A stretch of DNA of 44,648 nucleotides, taken from positions 1 to 44,648 of the forward strand of contig JAYMSP010000653.1 of assembly GCA_036897095.1 (NCBI GenBank). Direction: 5' to 3'. The position numbers were made by a program, and so were the translations under genes. The notes under the pieces are model-generated. The model was not told the DNA's origin. It made no database searches and saw nothing but the letters and a program-made list of their open reading frames with translations. The DNA is from Plantago elongata. Taxonomy: Eukaryota > Streptophyta > Magnoliopsida > Lamiales > Plantaginaceae. This document shows positions 21,995 to 32,402 of the stretch, in pieces (within the stretch, counting starts at the first letter, position 1; each line of letters opens with the position of its first letter).

Positions 21995-24369
21995 ATTCAT
22001 GTTATCCGGTTCAGAACTGTTCGTCGCCTCATGCTGAGCATTTTGTGCTAACGATGGAGTGTACACACTGGACTGATCTTATATGTTGTGTGCCATCAGC
22101 CTAGAACTATTACTCAATTTTCTTATTTATGCATCTGTACCTCATATTTCCAGCTGTGTACACTGTATTTGTTATTCAAACTAGTGCCTGTGATTTGCAG
22201 CTAATATGAATTTCAGCTCTATTTTAGATTAGCATATGACCGTGCTTATATTTTGTACACTTTGGCAGTGGGGCAATTTAGAATCTCATTGTGAAATCCA
22301 AACTGGTCTTTCCAAAACAGCAAATATCTGCAAAATCTATCTTTGAAGCCTTTCAGGATGCATATAAATGCACCTTACTTGTGTTGAGCACGTTCAAATC
22401 ATGTCGATTGCTGACTAGAACGTATCGAAGATTCCAAGTGCCACTTTCATAATATTCATGAATTTTATATAAAATTACCTAGAAAGAAAACACCGAGTAA
22501 ATCGTTTAGATTGTAGGATATTTGCTGAGGATTTACTAGCAATAGAACTTCTTACCTGTAGATGCCTTGAAATTGGAATTAAAACAACTTATGGAACTAT
22601 TTGGCACTGGGGATGACCCTATATTTTAGGTAAACAGCTGTGGCCCACGGACTGTTGCCGAATTAGATAAAATTTAACTGATAATGTTGTGAATTTGACA
22701 GTGACGATAACGCCCATAATTTTAAAAGATGAATTATGAAAAATAAAATTCATGCTAATTCTTCAACTTTAAAATTCAACGAATTAAAATTTGCAAAAGT
22801 TAAAAAACGTGGTTCGACGCCTTATGTCCTTATACATACATAAAATTTCTTGAAATAAATTTGTGAACTAGAAGTATTATGCAACGGAAAAGAAATATTG
22901 ATAGTTATCACTGCTCCGCAACGCTCCACTCCAATAGCTTGACTTCAAACCTAAAATTAATGTTTAGAAAGGGTCATTCGTTACCAATGGCTGAGCAAAC
23001 ACAATACATGTGACATGACTTGAATTCATACCTTAAAAATAAACATTTTTTGAAACTTAACATGATTGTGTTTTTATTTGGCATCGTAGGTTCCTATCCT
23101 GGCACCTCAAATCACTTTTGTGCTCTATCTGTTAAATAAATATAAATTGTCGCTCATAGAACCTTGGTCCCTATCGTTAAATATGAATTAATAATTGTGC
23201 CACAAATAATAAGATACCACCCCACGAATCCTTTTACTTATTTTTAACTTAAAAGCGTTTCTTTAACTTAAAAACCTCTAACATCTTATTAAAATAAATG
23301 CATACTCATAAATTTTAAATTTATGCATAAGGATCTTGAAAATTTCATAAAACAAAGTGAACATGCTACACAGTTATTTTCAAACCATACACAAAATTGC
23401 ATGCCATAAAGTCATCCACTGATCTACACACTCATGTGCATCATATAGATATGTATATAATATATATAACCACAGCGGACAGTTACCAAAGTACTAAGGA
23501 TTACAATTCATAAAATCAAGACACTCATCACACTTGTTGTTCAGGTAACATTAGAAAATTTATAACCTAAGGTAATTTAAACCAACAATAACATAATCAA
23601 CGAGGAATCAATCTAATAATTATAAATAATCCTCATGGTAACTTGTAAATATCACATATAATAGTATAGATAAAAAATAAATTAGTCGTGGATATATTAC
23701 AGGTTTAGAAGAATTTGTCGGGAAAATGACATATTTAATCCACTACTATAGGGTCATTGTGATATGTAATCAACACTTTGATTTTGTTGTTAAAAAAACA
23801 GAAAAAAAAAGAAAGTGCAGCTCAGTTGGTAAGTCGCTCCCCCTCCAACCAATAGGTCGGGTTCGAGTAGTCTAGAGTTGTTTCTATTTATATATCTTGA
23901 AAAAATATAGTTGTTAATAATTTTTATTTATTTTTATTATTTTAAGTTATGTACATTTTAAATTGAACGAAATAAATTTTAAAAAGAAAGATAAATAAGT
24001 AAACAAATGAACTAGTGAGATGAAGAAAAGAAAGTCCACTCAATTATTATTACATGGTAAGTATATAAATATGTACTATTTGACAAAATATGTATGAAAT
24101 TGTTGATTTTGTTGGAAAAAAATATTAAAAGAATATGTGAATTAATATGAATTTGTAAAATATTTAAATTATAATGAAGTAAAGATTAAACTGAACTAAT
24201 TTTAAGTTGAAAATAAATCGTATTGAGATCGATCCAGACATGTCGATTGTTGACTAGTCCGTCTGTCTGAAAGATTCCAAGTGCGAAGTTTCATAATATT
24301 AACGTAAATTTGAGATAATTGATGATGTTTTGTGCAATTTAGTCAACATAAGAGAATTAGATTGGCAAA
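21995..24369. other. Intergenic, AT-rich, with repeat fragments
   Basis: PBA1's 3' untranslated region probably reaches to about 22,200. After that no coding frame is visible. Three repeat signals lie here: a fragment at 22,563-22,690 repeated near 32,019-32,150; a 65-base segment at 22,399-22,465 repeated at 24,237-24,305; and a tRNA-derived SINE-like sequence near 23,815. The stretch 22,800-23,280, with GGTTCGACGCCTTATGTCC and many dispersed-looking words, may be an old LTR element, but no termini are visible. Confidence 0.4.
23812..23900 (+). mobile_element. tRNA-derived SINE-like sequence
   Basis: An A-box-like word GCAGCTCAGTTGG (23817-23829) and, about 43 bases on, a B-box-like word GGTTCGAGT (23860-23868) have the order and spacing of an internal RNA polymerase III promoter. 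CCTCCAACCAATAGGTC between them is typical of plant SINEs. The flanking sequence cannot be folded into a proper tRNA acceptor stem, so a working tRNA gene is unlikely. An A-rich tract lies just upstream, and the 3' end is uncertain. Confidence 0.5.
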
Positions 24370-26859
24370 ATGAATCCTACAGATTTACAGGTTTCGTTTA
24401 GCAGCTCTGGGACTGGATATGGTAAAGTGAAGTACAAGGCCTAATTCCATTTCTTCTCGAACACACCACAGTCACGAATTTGACACTATCATCTTGAATT
24501 TAGCTGCAGAAATTGTTTGTTTTCATTAACTTACTCTTACTCTTTGCTCATATTCTTTTGGGCAGAGCTTGAATTCGAGTTTCTCGGGTAGTTTCACAGT
24601 TAACAGACTACCAAGAGCAGCCGCTTGTATACCCCAATCCCAGGTCAGCTTCTTTAAACACTCCCCTTTTTGTTTCCCCTATATAGATTTCATTTTTGAA
24701 GCATACAGGACTAGAAAAATGAAATCTTTATCACTGTTGTGATTGAATTGGACTTCTATGTTGAATTTTTTCTGTGTTGTATGCTACTGTTGGTTAAGTA
24801 GTTTTGCACTCTGATTAGGGTACATAATTTATTGAATTTCAGTAGGATGAAATCATGAAATACTAATGTGATGACTGATGACATGATGAGAATGAGATGC
24901 CGGGCTTATAATAAGTAAGCTCCTTTCAGTTTCTTGGCATGCCATAGAATATTATTGAGGATAAAGGAATTTCGTTTTCGAACAAAAGGGATTGCTGTGT
25001 TCATGGAGATATTTAGTGGTATTAGATCTTATTTAACAGCTTAACTCTCTAGATTTATGCTTCATTTGTTTTGTCGAGTAAATTTATTGTTAAGTATTTG
25101 GCATTTTGGATATGGAGTACAAGATGGTAGAATCAAGAATGGATTAGCTTTTTGTTGGATGAGAGATTTAGGCATATATGAACTTTCTCCACGTTTTATA
25201 GGAAGGTTGCCATATAACATTAGGAAAGAAGCAAGAATACAATGAACAGGCCGAACTTTTAGATTTGAAGGTTAAAGATAAAGTCATCAAGATTGAATCA
25301 CATAAATTCAAGGACCACAAACTTCCTCCTCTAGTCAGTGCATTAAAAGCTTCTGCTGAAGAAAATGCAGCCAGTTTTCACTTTCCAGGACACAACAGAG
25401 GAGAAGCAGCACCTGCATCACTGACTGGTCTAATTGGCTCAAGACCGTTTATGCATGACTTACCAGAACTTCCAGAGCTTGACAATCTTTTTGCACCTGA
25501 GGGACCTATTCTCGAAGCGCAAAAACAGGCAGCTGATCTTTTTGGAGCATCAGAGACATGGTTTCTTGTAGGGGGCAGTACATGTGGAGTTCAAGCAGCA
25601 ATTATGGCTAATTGTTGTCCTGGAGACACTCTCATTCTTCCTCGAAATGCTCACATCTCTGCAGTATCTGCCATGGTTTTGTCAGGTGCTGTACCCAAAT
25701 ACATTATTCCCGAGTATGAATGTAACTGGGAAATTGCTGGTGGCATCACACCTTTACAGGCAAGTCCAGTTTTTATGATCATGCTATATGATAAACTATA
25801 ATTATCTGAAATCGCAGATGACTGTTGTAACAGGTTGATAAAGCAATAAAGGAACTTGAGATTGAAGGTCGAAAACCAGCTGCTGTTTTGGTAGTTTCAC
25901 CCAGTTATCACGGCATTTGCAGTGATATAGGTGCTATCTCGAAGCTATGTCATGGCCACAAAGTCCCTTTAATTGTTGATGAGGCTCACGGTGCTCATTT
26001 TGGCTTCCATCGCTATCTTCCAAGCTCAGCTCTGGCTCAAGGGGCCGATCTTGTTGTCCAATCAACTCACAAAGTTCTATGCTCTCTTACCCAATCCTCC
26101 ATGCTACATTCTTCTGGTAATCTAATTGACAGGGAAAGGATTTGCCAATGCCTTCAAACTCTTCAGAGCAGTAGCCCTAGTTATCTGTTATTAGCATCAT
26201 TAGATGCTGCAAGAGCTCAGCTAAGTGATAATGGAGGAAAGCTCTTCAGTAAAGCTATTGAATTAGCTAACGAAGCAAAAATTATGATTGGCAAAATTCC
26301 TGGTATCTCACTTCTTGGTACTGTACGCTTTCCAGCATTTGCTGCCATTGATCCTTTGCGAGTAACTATTGGTGTGCAGCAACTTTGCATTTCTGGTTTT
26401 GAAGCCGATGATATCTTGTGTAGAGACTTCGGGGTAGTTTCAGAGCTTGTTGGTACGCGGTCTATCACACTTCCATTTAACCTTGGAACAAAGAGAGAAC
26501 ACGTATTGAGGCTTATCTCAGGACTTAAGTATTTGTCAGCAAATTATAAACTGAGTGATTACGCAGTAAGTAAGGCTAACAATTTCGGAAAGTTGGCTTC
26601 CTTTGTCGATAGCAACATGATTTTGAGCCCTAGAGAAGCTTTTTTTGCACGCAAAAGAAAAGTGAGCATTGAGGAATCTGTTGGCAAAGTATGTGGTGAG
26701 CTTATATGTCCTTATCCGCCTGGTATTCCATTGCTGATTCCTGGCGAAGTTATCACTGAAGGAGCAGTGGAATATCTGTTGTATGTTAAACGAAATGGTG
26801 CAACCATCAGTGGAGCTGCTGATCCTGGACTATCCTGCCTTACAGTATGTGATGGCTAA
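24370..26859 (+). CDS. Orn/Lys/Arg decarboxylase-family PLP enzyme, probably plastid-targeted
   Basis: Fold-type I PLP-dependent enzyme of the Orn/Lys/Arg decarboxylase major-domain family, the bacterial-type group and not the usual plant ODC/ADC fold. Exons: 24370-24390, 24566-24643, 25202-25759 and 25834-26859, about 560 residues. The first ~35 residues are rich in Ser, Arg and Ala without acids after the start (SFSGSFTVNRLPRAAA), which suggests a transit peptide. PLP-site blocks are FHFPGHNRG, GSTCGVQAA, DEAHGAHFGFH (Asp268, His271) and STHK (Lys299, the Schiff-base lysine). The C-terminal domain follows, ending in SGAADPGLSCLTVCDG. Intron 3 uses a GC donor (ACAG/GCAAGT). The tiny first exon is the least certain part; its donor GTTTCG is weak. 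Substrate is unknown: lysine, ornithine and arginine are all possible. Confidence 0.88.
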
Positions 26860-27706
26860 CAAACATCATTCTGATTGAAAAGCTGATGATTGGAACTGGA
26901 TTGCAAGCATTATGTAGGTACTGAGGTGATTTTGATATACGGTTCTAATGCATTGTGGCCTTAGCTAGATCACTCTACCTGTGGTTCCGACCTGTGTTCT
27001 TGATCCGTCCGGATGCACAGGATCCCCTATCCCCGAGCATTTTCAGTCCTGCCAAGAATAAATACCTCTATCCCTGGTTGCATTGCATCCCTGACGATCC
27101 CTGTGTTTTCCAGACCAGGACCCGGCAAATGAAATCACAGTGGGAAAGCGCTGAAACAGTTATTTTTGGGGTACATGACCAATTTACGGTTGCTCTTCCT
27201 ATGCGTGTTTTTCCATGACTCTTTATGCAGAATCAATTCGTTGTAAGCTTATTTTAACATCCTGTGTACTTATATATTGATTCGACAAGTTATTGTCACT
27301 TCGGTATCTGATCATTCTGGATTTTCTTACGCACTGTTATCCGGGATGGATAACATCTGTTCTGTCGTATTCACTGGACCTTTTTCAGTGTTAATCAATG
27401 AACAGACGAGTTTTGCTGATAATTTTGACAGCCACTTTGGAATTATCAGAACATAACTAGCAAATTCTCTAGCCACTGAGAAGAAGAAGAAGAAACAGTA
27501 TGGGCCAATTTGAAAATATCTATATCCACGAGGTGCACTTTACAGTCGGTTTTGCAATATACAAAATTCTGTACTTTTCCCTTTTCAATTGAGTTCTAGG
27601 GTTTCATTACTAGTCAGTTGCCTTCACCAGAATCCATCTAAATTCGCAGAAACCTCCAAAACCAACACTCTCTAGTCTCTTCCACAGATACTTCGATATC
27701 AAATCA
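26860..27706. other. Intergenic: decarboxylase 3' flank and TOM7 upstream region
   Basis: A patch with higher GC (about 26,960-27,170) contains an open frame without any family likeness. It is probably part of the decarboxylase 3' untranslated region or a decayed insert. A run of AAGAAGAAGAAGAAGAAAC lies near 27,480. The 100 bases before the ATG at 27707 form the TOM7 leader (CTCTCTAGTCTCTTCC). No other gene is seen. Confidence 0.4.
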
Positions 27707-27940
27707 ATGGCGTCAAGGCCTTCTCTGAAAGTGGCAAAGGGCAAAGGCTCGAAGAAACAGGCGGCGAGCAACGATGAAGGAGCCATCGCTGCAGCAGGGA
27801 AGTTCGTCAAGGTGTGGAGCACATGGACCATGAAGAAGGCCAAGGTCATCACTCACTACGGCTTCATTCCTCTCGTCATCATTATCGGCATGAACTCCGA
27901 TCCCAAACCTTCGCTCTCCCAGCTCCTTTCTCCAGTCTAA
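27707..27940 (+). CDS. TOM7: Mitochondrial import receptor subunit TOM7
   Basis: A single-exon gene for a 77-residue component of the TOM complex in the outer mitochondrial membrane, which steadies the translocation pore and its docking of receptors. The N-terminal half is basic and hydrophilic ([11 protein letters not shown]). The conserved core is [20 protein letters not shown] followed by the single tail-proximal membrane segment [11 protein letters not shown] (about residues 53-63). It ends [15 protein letters not shown], as in other plant TOM7 proteins, whose length (about 75) also fits. The start is the only ATG in frame before the conserved core. Plant TOM7 genes I know of are likewise intronless. 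Confidence 0.95.
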   Translation: MASRPSLKVAKGKGSKKQAASNDEGAIAAAGKFVKVWSTWTMKKAKVITHYGFIPLVIIIGMNSDPKPSLSQLLSPV

Positions 27941-29793
27941 TCTGTCGATTTTGCTGTCTGTGCTTGTCGAATTAGGGCTTTCGTTTATTAAATATGGGCG
28001 TGGTTGATTTTGAGATGCTTGTACGGTATGATATTGAGTAGTGCTGTTTTGTGACTTTTGCCTATATCGTCAGGTGATATTGAATAAATTTCATTTAATT
28101 CAGTGTTCTGTATTTGCTTCAACGAATTCAATTGTTTTCGATTTAGTACTGAGAATGATGCTTGAGTTAATTGCTCATGTAGCTTGTTATTTCTAGTTCT
28201 AGCTGTGCCTCTGTTTTAATGATCTGGTTTGTGGTTTAGTCGATTTGTGGTTTAGTTATTCAAGGTTTTGAATTGAAGTCTGTTTTCTTTTGAGTCGTCC
28301 TTGTCTGGAATTAAATAAGCAGTAGGATCACAGAGCCTGCAGTAGCAGCTTCTTTTAGTTGTTGTAACGGGAGAATAGGTTCGTTGAGTGTTTGTGCTTG
28401 GTTAGCAGCTCCAGTTAGAGGAGTTTCAGCTGGAATGGTGCCTTTGATTTTATTTCCTTTCGTGTATCACATACGTGTTTGGAAGTTGATTCAGGCTGTA
28501 GGCAGGCTTGAGCTATGATTTGAAGGCTTAGGATCATAGGATGTTTATTTTTGCAAGGTTGGGGAGGTTTGATCCCATTCCTACATGGTTGATGCTTGAC
28601 TATCTACTAGTTTTGGAAAACCATTTCTAACAGAATCTTTCTACACTTCGTTTCTTCTAATGGATTATGGTCTCTAAAAATCTCTATGCTTTTTGAAGCA
28701 TTTTTAACCTTTGCCTGTTTTTAAGTGTTTCTCATCTTCTCTATGGATGTTGAGCTATTCTGAAGTTTATTCGAGAGCGAGCTGTGTTGATCACTACTCA
28801 AATTGGTTATTATAAATGGCTCATGTCTGAAGAATTTTGATGAGTAAGTCTTCAGTTAAAAAGAATTAATATCCAATTTGTTGTCTATTCTTTGGTTAAC
28901 AGCTCAGTAGTTTTTGGAATGCATGCTTTCATATGTTTTTTTTTTTGGCCTCATAGATAGTGAGATACTGAAATATATTGTTGGTGTGATCTCTGAAAGC
29001 TTCTTGAGCTGGCATACGTGATTGTATTGTCTGTCTCTTTATTTAAGGTCTCTCCCAAAAGTTCGTATTGTTTAAAAATTTACAGTACCTCTCCGTTTTG
29101 ACTTTTTGAAGCATATGCATTTTGTTGTTCTTGCGTCGGTTCACATTATATTCGTAGTCTACATGAACAGTTGAACGCACATGCGCTGTGCCATGGTTTG
29201 CACGTTAATGTGCCAAAAGTGCTTGTCGATTAATTATTTTGCAAGTAACCCTAAGAAGCAAGTAACACTTCATTTGATTGAAAGGGGATATTGATGATGT
29301 TTTCCGAAATGTATCCAGCAAATGCACACAGCAACAACCACTGCCCACCAAGGGTGTAGTAGTAATCAGCAATGCGTGTCCTGTACTAGGTTTAACATCT
29401 GCTCTGGCATTTTGCATCCCATATGCCATCCAACAGCATGCGACAAGCCGGCAACATCCTGCAGTAGAGCCTTGACACTAGTGCCTGGAATATGGAAAAT
29501 CAAATCAAATGCTACACAAACAATTACTTGTAACATGAGGAAGAGCTAGATCTTTATAGTGTGGAAATTCAAAATAACCTATTGGTGTTTAACTTGAGAA
29601 CTTAAATAAGAAGGTAAATCAAATGTTATAAAAATAAGTACTCCTAGCATGGGAGCGGGAGAACCTGATGGATTCTACCATAGAGGGCTAGAGGCCAATG
29701 ATATACTAGTCCTTAGTTTCAAATTTCTACCTACCCTTGGATTCCGCTACTCCTGTGCTAGGAAGCATTATTTAAACCGCACAAGAAATATTA
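27941..29793. other. Intergenic region downstream of TOM7
   Basis: T-rich plus-strand DNA typical of 3' flanks and intron-like intergenic sequence. Several short frames near 29,205-29,550 overlap on both strands without any recognisable motif. No repeat, RNA gene or promoter could be assigned. The Tourist-like MITE begins at its right edge. Confidence 0.35.
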
Positions 29794-30047
29794 GGGGGCT
29801 GATTGGCATGCGACTTAAATACCCCGATTTAAATGCCTGAATAGTGATCGGAATTGTAGTGGAATTGTTAAAATTGTGTTTGGTATAGAATTATAATTAA
29901 ATAGGGTATTATAAGTTTGTTATATAGGTAGAGAAAAATGTTGCTACTGTAGAGGCATTTCGATCTTCGGCATTTAAATGTCATAACAAACACAAAATTC
30001 CCGAGTAACATCTAAACGGATATTTGAATGCTACTCCAATCAGCCCC
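29794..30047. mobile_element. Tourist-like (PIF/Harbinger) MITE, 254 bp
   Basis: The left end is GGGGGCTGATTGG and the right end, reversed, GGGGCTGATTGG: at least 12 matching bases of the GGGGCTGNTTGG type common in Tourist MITEs. TTA precedes the left end and TAA follows the right, fitting the TWA target preference, although the two triplets are complementary and not identical. Internally ATTTAAATGCC (left) and GGCATTTAAAT (right) extend the inverted symmetry. There is no coding capacity. It lies about 370 bases upstream of the complex I subunit gene. Confidence 0.75.
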
Positions 30048-30413
30048 TAACTAGTGAATATTGATATACCATGAAAGTGTGAAATTTCTCGAACCTCTTC
30101 ATTTGAAATCAATAATAATCGTACTATGAAATTAAACTTAAAGAACATGATTTCAAAACAAATGAAGTGCTATTTAATAACATACTTTATTATTTATTTA
30201 TTTTTAAAAAAATACAATTCCAGATAGTTGAAAACCAATCTGTAATATTGTAGTCTTTCAGGGGCACTTCGACTATTACCCAGAAAATTGAGGGAACACA
30301 TGACGAGTCTTCTCTAAAATAGGAGCTCAATCACCTCCATCGTGTTGTATCCAACGACGCGAGAAAATCAGTACTCCTAAGAACTCCGACAACAACAAAA
30401 AAGCTGCAAAAAT
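30048..30413. other. Upstream region of the complex I subunit gene
   Basis: AT-rich to about 30,250, then more balanced. It includes TCTTCTCTAAAATAGGAGC near 30,310 and the leader ending CAACAACAAAAAAGCTGC just before the ATG. I see no clear TATA box. Confidence 0.3.
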
Positions 30414-31315
30414 ATGGGTGGAGGCATGGAAGTGAACAAGAATCGCTATATTGAAGATTGGGGAACCGCTAGAGAGAATCTCGAGCACAACTTCCGCTGG
30501 TCTCGCCGCAATCTGGCCATCGTCGGAATCTTCGGCATCGCCTTGCCCGTTCTGATCTACAAAGGCATCGTCAGAGATTTCGTTAGTCCTTTTCCTTTCC
30601 TTTCTTCAGATCCTATTTTATCCTATTCAGCTATTCAGCTCAATCTCTGATCGGTTTTCTGTATTTGGGGGAAATTGTATGAATGATTATGCTCACATTT
30701 TTCTTTCGATTTTGGATCGTTTTATTGTGGTTTTCTGTTTCTGTCAGTGAATTAGGGTTTAATTTAGGTGAATTGTATGGTGTTTGTAATTAGTAATTTG
30801 ACTTGTTCATAATGGTGAAAATCTACATTAGCGTGGATTTTATTGAATTTTATGGGTTGTGAGAGGAGTAGGATGCTTTTGAACCGAATTGCAAGATCTA
30901 AGTGCCACTACATCAATGTGAACAACCAATTGAACCGACCTAACAAATGAATAGTAACTTGATTTGATGTGAGTGGACTTTATCTTCTTCGGCATTGGTT
31001 GCCTTTCTCTATAAGCCTCTGCGATATGGTCTTAAATATGATTTTTGCATCTTGTCTCATATCGAAGGAAGTTGTTTTGGTTTATTTGATGCTGTATGTA
31101 ATTGGAGCAACTGAAAATATCTTTCCAGCTAGTTAGATGACAGCAATTTACTATCTTGGATCATGTGTTTAGATTGTTATTGTGGTGAAGCTTTTGTACA
31201 TCAAGCTTTGTTCTTAATTACATCTATATTAATTTGACGTTAACACTGGTAATTTTGATGGCAGCACATGCAAGATGAGGATGCTGGCAGACCATACAGG
31301 AAATTCTTCTGGTAA
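30414..31315 (+). CDS. Mitochondrial complex I subunit of NDUFB4/B15 type
   Basis: Two exons, 30414-30581 and 31265-31315, encode 72 residues. This is the short plant protein identified as the B15/NDUFB4-like accessory subunit in the membrane arm of NADH:ubiquinone oxidoreductase. Conserved features: MGGGMEVNKN at the start, ENLEHNFRWSRRN, one membrane helix (about residues 34-50, LAIVGIFGIALPVLIYKGIV), and HMQDEDAGRPYRKFFW at the end. The intron (about 680 bases) falls after Asp-Phe in phase 0. The stop codon TAA overlaps a GGTAAG word that could act as a donor, but the Arabidopsis protein ends at almost the same point, so I keep the stop. The start is the first ATG. Confidence 0.87.
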
Positions 31316-32402
31316 GCGCCTCTCAGTTGTATGCAATAAATGTGGATGGAGTGGATTGTACTATGGACCACTCTGCGTTCCTTTGCTGCTGGAACTTTGT
31401 TTACCTTATTCATTTCGCATGATAGAATGCTTCCTGTGACAACAGTTTGAATATTATATTATTGCTTTGTTTTGGCAATGTTGTGTTTTTTTTCCGTCTA
31501 TTGTAGCTTCCCAAATCGTTACAACATCTTATAATAAAAGTTGGGAGAATGGCAGCAGTGAGATGCCCTACATTTTACCTGCATGCTTATTGACTGTGCA
31601 GCATGAAATTTATATTAGGCATTATGAGATAATGTGATGGTTCCCAATTCTGAAATGAAAAAACGCAATGTGATTTCTGAGCCCATCCCCTGTCTAAGGA
31701 CAGCTGAATGAATTATTATTGTCACTTTGATAATCAATAACCTATCAGCCTGAACTGATTGGGCCTGTACTTTTGCAGGACAACTTTTTATGGCTGATTA
31801 GACGGGATTTATTGATAGTCGATACTCAAGTGCACGGTGTGATAATGTCGTTAGTTAAAGTTATAGGTTTCTTTGCTTGAATTGAAGTTTTAACCTAATG
31901 GTTCAGTGGTCAACCTTCCAAGTAACAGTGGTCTTGAACTAGTCCTAGACTCCTAGTTACTTCGGGATGTTAAATTACTATCTTTATACTAGCAACAGAA
32001 CTATTTACTAGAGCTGTAAGTGCCTTGGGGATAAAACAACTTATGGAACTATTTGGCACTGGGGCTGTAGCATAACCCTGCTTTTTAGGTAAAGAGCTGT
32101 GGCCCTTGGATTGCTGCCGAATTAGATAGAATTTGACAGTTATTACTAAGAGTTTGCATCCATAAACAGTTGTCTTTATTGAAAATTGAAACAACCAGTT
32201 ATTCCTGGTTACAAAAATATCCATCCATTACATAATTTAGCAAGAACCAAGACCTTATCAGGTGTGCACGCCAAATTTACTCAAGTGAAAGTTGAATCGT
32301 TGGCTCCAAAAAGAGCTTATTAAGTGTTCGCACCAAGTTTACTAGAATGAAGTCAAATCCTTTGTTCCCAAAAGAACTTATTCGGTGATGAGCCTGCTAG
32401 AT
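31316..32402. other. Intergenic region between convergent complex I subunit and BAHD genes
   Basis: Tail-to-tail spacer. It holds a copy (32,019-32,150) of the dispersed fragment also found at 22,563-22,690. A weak tRNA-promoter-like pair (TGGTTCAGTGGTCAA near 31,900 and GTCTTGAACTAGTCC near 31,931) may be another old SINE. A TGCACGCCAAATTTACT / TTCGCACCAAGTTTACT pair (about 32,264 and 32,326) forms a short direct repeat close to the BAHD stop. No coding frame is supported. Confidence 0.4.

Noticed and set aside
22800..23280. Possible decayed LTR retrotransposon
   Set aside because: Composition hints at it but no termini, duplication, primer-binding site or coding remnant could be found.
26955..27218. 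87-codon frame in a GC-richer patch downstream of the decarboxylase
   Set aside because: The decarboxylase already ends at a family-typical C-terminus and the frame resembles nothing I know; kept as probable 3' untranslated sequence.
31896..31945. Second tRNA-promoter-like pair (TGGTTCAGTGGTCAA / GTCTTGAACTAGTCC)
   Set aside because: The B-box match is poor and the spacing short; possibly a very old SINE but not enough to annotate.
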